A DNA stretch of 64,000 nucleotides, from assembly GCA_947000775.1 (NCBI GenBank), contig CAMQGK010000341.1, forward strand, positions 6,352,501 through 6,416,500, in the 5' to 3' direction. The translations under genes were made by a program, and so were the position numbers. Source of the DNA: Pterois miles (taxonomy: Eukaryota > Chordata > Actinopteri > Perciformes > Scorpaenidae). The notes below the pieces were generated by a model. It saw only the letters and a program-made list of their open reading frames with translations. It searched no databases and had not been told where the DNA came from. Shown here one piece after another: positions 60,681 through 64,000 of this stretch; position 1 is the first letter of the stretch; the number at the start of each line of letters is the position of its first letter.

Positions 60681-63672
60681 ACGAAGTACAAGGACCGCAG
60701 TCATGGCGGCTGTGGCTAATACAAGTGCGAAGCATAAAGGAGTAGTGAGACGGACCTTAGAGATGGAGGACCAACTTGCTGGTGGCAACAACACGAGTGT
60801 ATATTTAATGTCTCTATGACCATCCATTTATTGTTCTTTGTGAATTATCAGTACAAAGTAGTTTAAAAACCAATATTGCTAATTCTTTCGTCTCGTCGTC
60901 CACCTTGTTTGTTTAAACTAAAGTCATGTTTGATTGCGAGAGACTTTGCAGTATTTCTGAAGAGTCGGGACTCTTGTTGTTTATAAATCAAATCTGTTGC
61001 ATGTGATGTGCTGTTTTGGCCAAATCGTTGCTCTCCACTCCCTATAGGAACAAAACTGTTAAATCTAACATAACGTGTCATTATGAGTAGGGTCTCTCAC
61101 ATCAACATCTGTTAAGATATAAAAAATCTTTTGGTGTGGGCCAGCCTTAAGGCAGAGGAGACTGCAGAGAAAGAGAAGCAGAAGAAAGAACAAGAGAAAC
61201 TGTGTTTGTGGTCAGGGGCAGAGCATGGACCAGCAGGAGATGGCACACACTGGGCACACTTAGAGAAGCTGAAAGAGCTGGCATTTGATATGATCACAGT
61301 GGCAATGACAGAGAGACCGACTCCCAGTGGGGGAGTGTGAGGGTCAGGAGGTGTGTGTGAGTGTTTTTGAGGAGGGTTGTTCTTTTAGCCATGCATGGTC
61401 CCACAGTTGCTCAGACAGCAGCTCTGTACACTCAAAACATTTTGTCGATAGAGGGCTCGCTATATTGGAGGACTACCTGTCGCGCTTAGGGAATGTGAAA
61501 AACACTTCTCAGTATGTTGTTGGCTCACTCCATCATCTCATGCAATAATGGATTTAGGTTGTGGCCCATCTGCTGTTCTATCAAAACATTATTTCTGGTG
61601 ATAGTCTCCGCTCCTTGTATCCAGTCTCTGCTGCTGCTGGCTGCCTGCGTGACTGTGTGAATGCTGTAAATCTGGCCAGCTCATTAGCACTGACAGAGGG
61701 AATGCTAGCAGCCCACCTGCTCCCCTTCACCCTCTTTATGGCTCTACAAATTAAAACGACATTTACACACACTCTCCCCCGCTCGCCCTACTGCAATGCT
61801 CACCTTGCCACTCATACTGCTTCATCTGCTCACTGCCGAGCTGCATCAGGCCCACCTCAACACACCTCCTCCCCAAACTATTCGCTGTTTCAACAACCCT
61901 GAAGCCCTTTGAGTTGTTTTCTTTTGGCTTCTGTCAATCTGCTGTATTGCTGTGTTAAATTCCATCACTTCAATCCTTTGTTCCTGCTATCACTGCTCTT
62001 TTACTTTAACTACTCCGTCATCCATCACCCTTTCCCATCTTTTTCTCTGTGTGCTAAAGTTCAGCAGCACTATCTAGTAGTGCAGATTGTACTCTAACCC
62101 CCCGTTACTCTGGCACATCCAGTGAGTGACAGCGTGGTGGAATGATGCTGCAGCGTGTTTGCTTCATCTGCTAGAGGTCAGTTAGTGTCACAGGGGTAAT
62201 GAGGCCATAAAAATGCAAGTAATGACAGTTGTGTGGAAAACAGGATAAGGTGCAGAAAAGGGTAGAGGAAGGGGAAACAATGAGGAAGAAACCGACTCCT
62301 GAAGGAACATCGTTCCCAAAACTCCCACTTCCAGGTGGATGACGTGGAAGGCGTTAATGAAGAGCTCTCTATGTACAGCTATGTTGTAATTGCAACACAC
62401 AGTCATAAAAATATGAATGAATTTTCTGTGTCTCATTTATCAAGAAATGCAAACTAACAACTGACAGTTGATTGAGATTTGTGATAAAACACATTCCACC
62501 CGCATTAGTCTCACTCTGTGCTCACATACACGAGGTTTGCATATTTTATTTTGACTGTTGCGTCTCATTGTTACGGGCTTCAGGCATTTTCTTTGCAGAG
62601 AAACACCGGTGAATTAGACTCACTGCTGTGTCGAGTGTTTTAAAGAATCTGATCTATTACCATAACCGCACTGCCTCCAATACAAAAGCTTAAATTTTGT
62701 AAGCACTAGGAGGACAGGACTGACATGAGCAGTAATTCACAGTGATGCAAGGGAACAAACAATATGTGAGCAACTGAGGGTCAAACACAGCTCTGTTTAA
62801 TGGCTTTCCGGAGGCTAAACTGAAGCCTATTGTTTGCAGAGCTTGGAAAGTCTGTATGCGGACTATAAGTGAGTCCCACACAACGGAGCAGTGGTGTCTT
62901 TGGCCTGAGAGAACCTTCCCTGGTGGGTGGTCTAAACAGCCTCATCTTAACAGTCCTTCTTTCTCCCATTTATTTGCCTGACTTTATGGATTGGGGAGAG
63001 AAAAAGCCAGTGGCTTTGAAGATTTGGTGAAGACTCAGAGAAAGGCGTATGTGCTCAATATAAACACAACAAGATATGTGGATGTGTGTGTTTGTGTGTG
63101 TATTTCAGCCCCTGTTTGAAGTCCTCTACTCCACTCTGGCAATTACTTCCATCAAGGATTAGATGAGGGAGAGGGCAAAGAGGAGAGAGGAAGATGGAGA
63201 GAAGAGAGAGCTGAGAAGGGAGGTAGCAGATTCAGAGAGAGAAGACAGAGAAGCAAGAGAAACAGAGAGGAGAGAAGAGATTGAGGTCTCCACTGCAGTG
63301 AGTGTTTTTCTTTCCTATAAAGGAGGCTTTGCATGCTCTCTAAATATGAGCAAGAACACAACTTGTCAAATCATGAGAAGATCACAGGTGAAGCAAAAAG
63401 CGGCTATTTCCAGGGCGTCAGAGACCGAAAAGCACTAGGAAGTGTTCATGATCACTGTAAGTTGGATGTAACTACCATGCAGTTACTACTGTTACAGTAA
63501 GATTATAAGATACAGTAAAATTAATCCAGATTTTATGAATGTCGCAATTGCAGTATCAGTCAAAATAACTGCAATTAGATATTTTTTCTAAATGGTTCAG
63601 CCCCATTTTCACTGTACTATTACCTTGGATACGGTAAGTTAAGAGGTTAATCAATAACTCTGTCAGCCTTAC

Positions 63673-63765
63673 CTCTGGGATGTGGACAGTGTAAGGCTGC
63701 CCATGAAAGACTGGCGCGTTGTCGTTCACGTCTCCAACCTGGATGTTCACCGTGTCTTTAACCAC
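63673..63765 (-). CDS. cdh23: cdh23 exon (1st of 8 in window): end of EC1, start of EC2
   Basis: Internal exon of cadherin-23, the calcium-dependent adhesion protein that forms the upper part of hair-cell tip links with protocadherin-15. It is 93 bp (31 codons, phase 0 at both ends). The acceptor reads CTCAG before GTGGTT and the donor is CCAGAG then GTAAGG. The peptide contains VNIQVGDVNDNAPVF, the DxNDN calcium-binding linker between EC1 and EC2, then HGQPYTVHIPE. As I recall the human protein this matches about residues 113-143. The preceding exons (signal peptide, most of EC1) are outside the window. The next exon is 31.3 kb away, yet the human sequence continues directly into it, so no exon is missing. 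Family assignment is from recognition, not a search. Confidence 0.95.
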
Positions 63766-64000
63766 CTGAGGGAGGAAACGCCTTTTGGTAAAACTGTTCC
63801 AAAGCCTCCTCCACAGGTTACCTGTCAGAGAACTGCGGTCGCTGCAAATGTGCATGAGCCACAACAAGCCGAGATTCAGACAGAAAGAAAACAGGACAAG
63901 TGTGTGATAGATTACCCGCAGGGGAGAGTAGGTTGAATGTCAGTCTGTTTCAGTAACTAAACTGCGTTGAGTGAGACAGGTGTCACAATGATTACATGTG

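Larger units (their letters stand above)
32375..63672 (-). other. cdh23: cdh23 intron, 31.3 kb
   Basis: The intron lies between the 1st and 2nd exons. Named contents are listed separately. Stretches with nothing I can name: 33213-35080, 35830-38970, 40196-41559, 42180-44853, 45307-46156, 46504-50418, 50576-53860, 54374-55464, 55900-57440, 57917-60553 and 60680-63672. These hold scattered microsatellites and short non-conserved frames. No nested plus-strand gene could be supported. Confidence 0.85.

Noticed and set aside
60660..61340. Possible first exon starting near 60678 (ERSTRTAVMAAVANTSAKHK)
   Set aside because: It runs straight out of a SINE fragment, has no clear donor or homology, and stops soon after.

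Overview
The window is vertebrate nuclear DNA, almost certainly from a spiny-rayed (percomorph) teleost. It contains short exons with canonical splice sites, long introns full of tRNA-derived SINEs, hAT-like and other terminal-inverted-repeat elements, and many CA/GT microsatellites. There are no operons, no long ORFs and no prokaryotic signals.

The only gene I can support is on the minus strand: an internal part of cdh23 (cadherin-23, the upper half of the inner-ear hair-cell tip link). Eight consecutive exons are present. In transcription order they are 63673-63765, 32180-32374, 31942-32070, 28054-28132, 11639-11751, 9727-9915, 2966-3115 and 2214-2371. Conceptually joined they encode about 369 residues, running from the end of extracellular cadherin repeat EC1 through EC2, EC3 and EC4 into the start of EC5 (roughly residues 113-481 of the human protein as I recall it). 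The exons match human CDH23 in order, phase and length, with no exon missing between them. The signal peptide and 5' exons lie beyond 64000; the remaining EC repeats, membrane segment and cytoplasmic tail lie before position 1.

Two gene-level oddities stand out. The last exon (2214-2371) is one base short of the length its homology and flanking phases require, and the missing base falls in a six-base homopolymer. The acceptor of exon 11639-11751 is built directly from a compound microsatellite.

Introns range from 109 bp to about 31.3 kb. Downstream of the last exon (1-2213) there is a SINE with a perfect 12-bp target duplication and a LINE scrap. The 6.6-kb intron (3116-9726) is a graveyard of hAT-type elements, including a decayed BED-finger transposase. 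The 16.3-kb intron (11752-28053) holds a hAT element nested in an older repeat, a young SINE, TTAA-flanked MITEs, a long (AC)n and an RTE-type 3' tail. The 31-kb intron (32375-63672) holds more SINEs, a Tc1 relic, a 60-bp near-perfect palindrome, a MITE with terminal repeats of about 52 bp, and an L2-type LINE fragment invaded by a SINE. No second gene, tRNA gene, CRISPR array or other RNA gene is supported. The remaining short open frames are not conserved-looking and mostly cross repeats.
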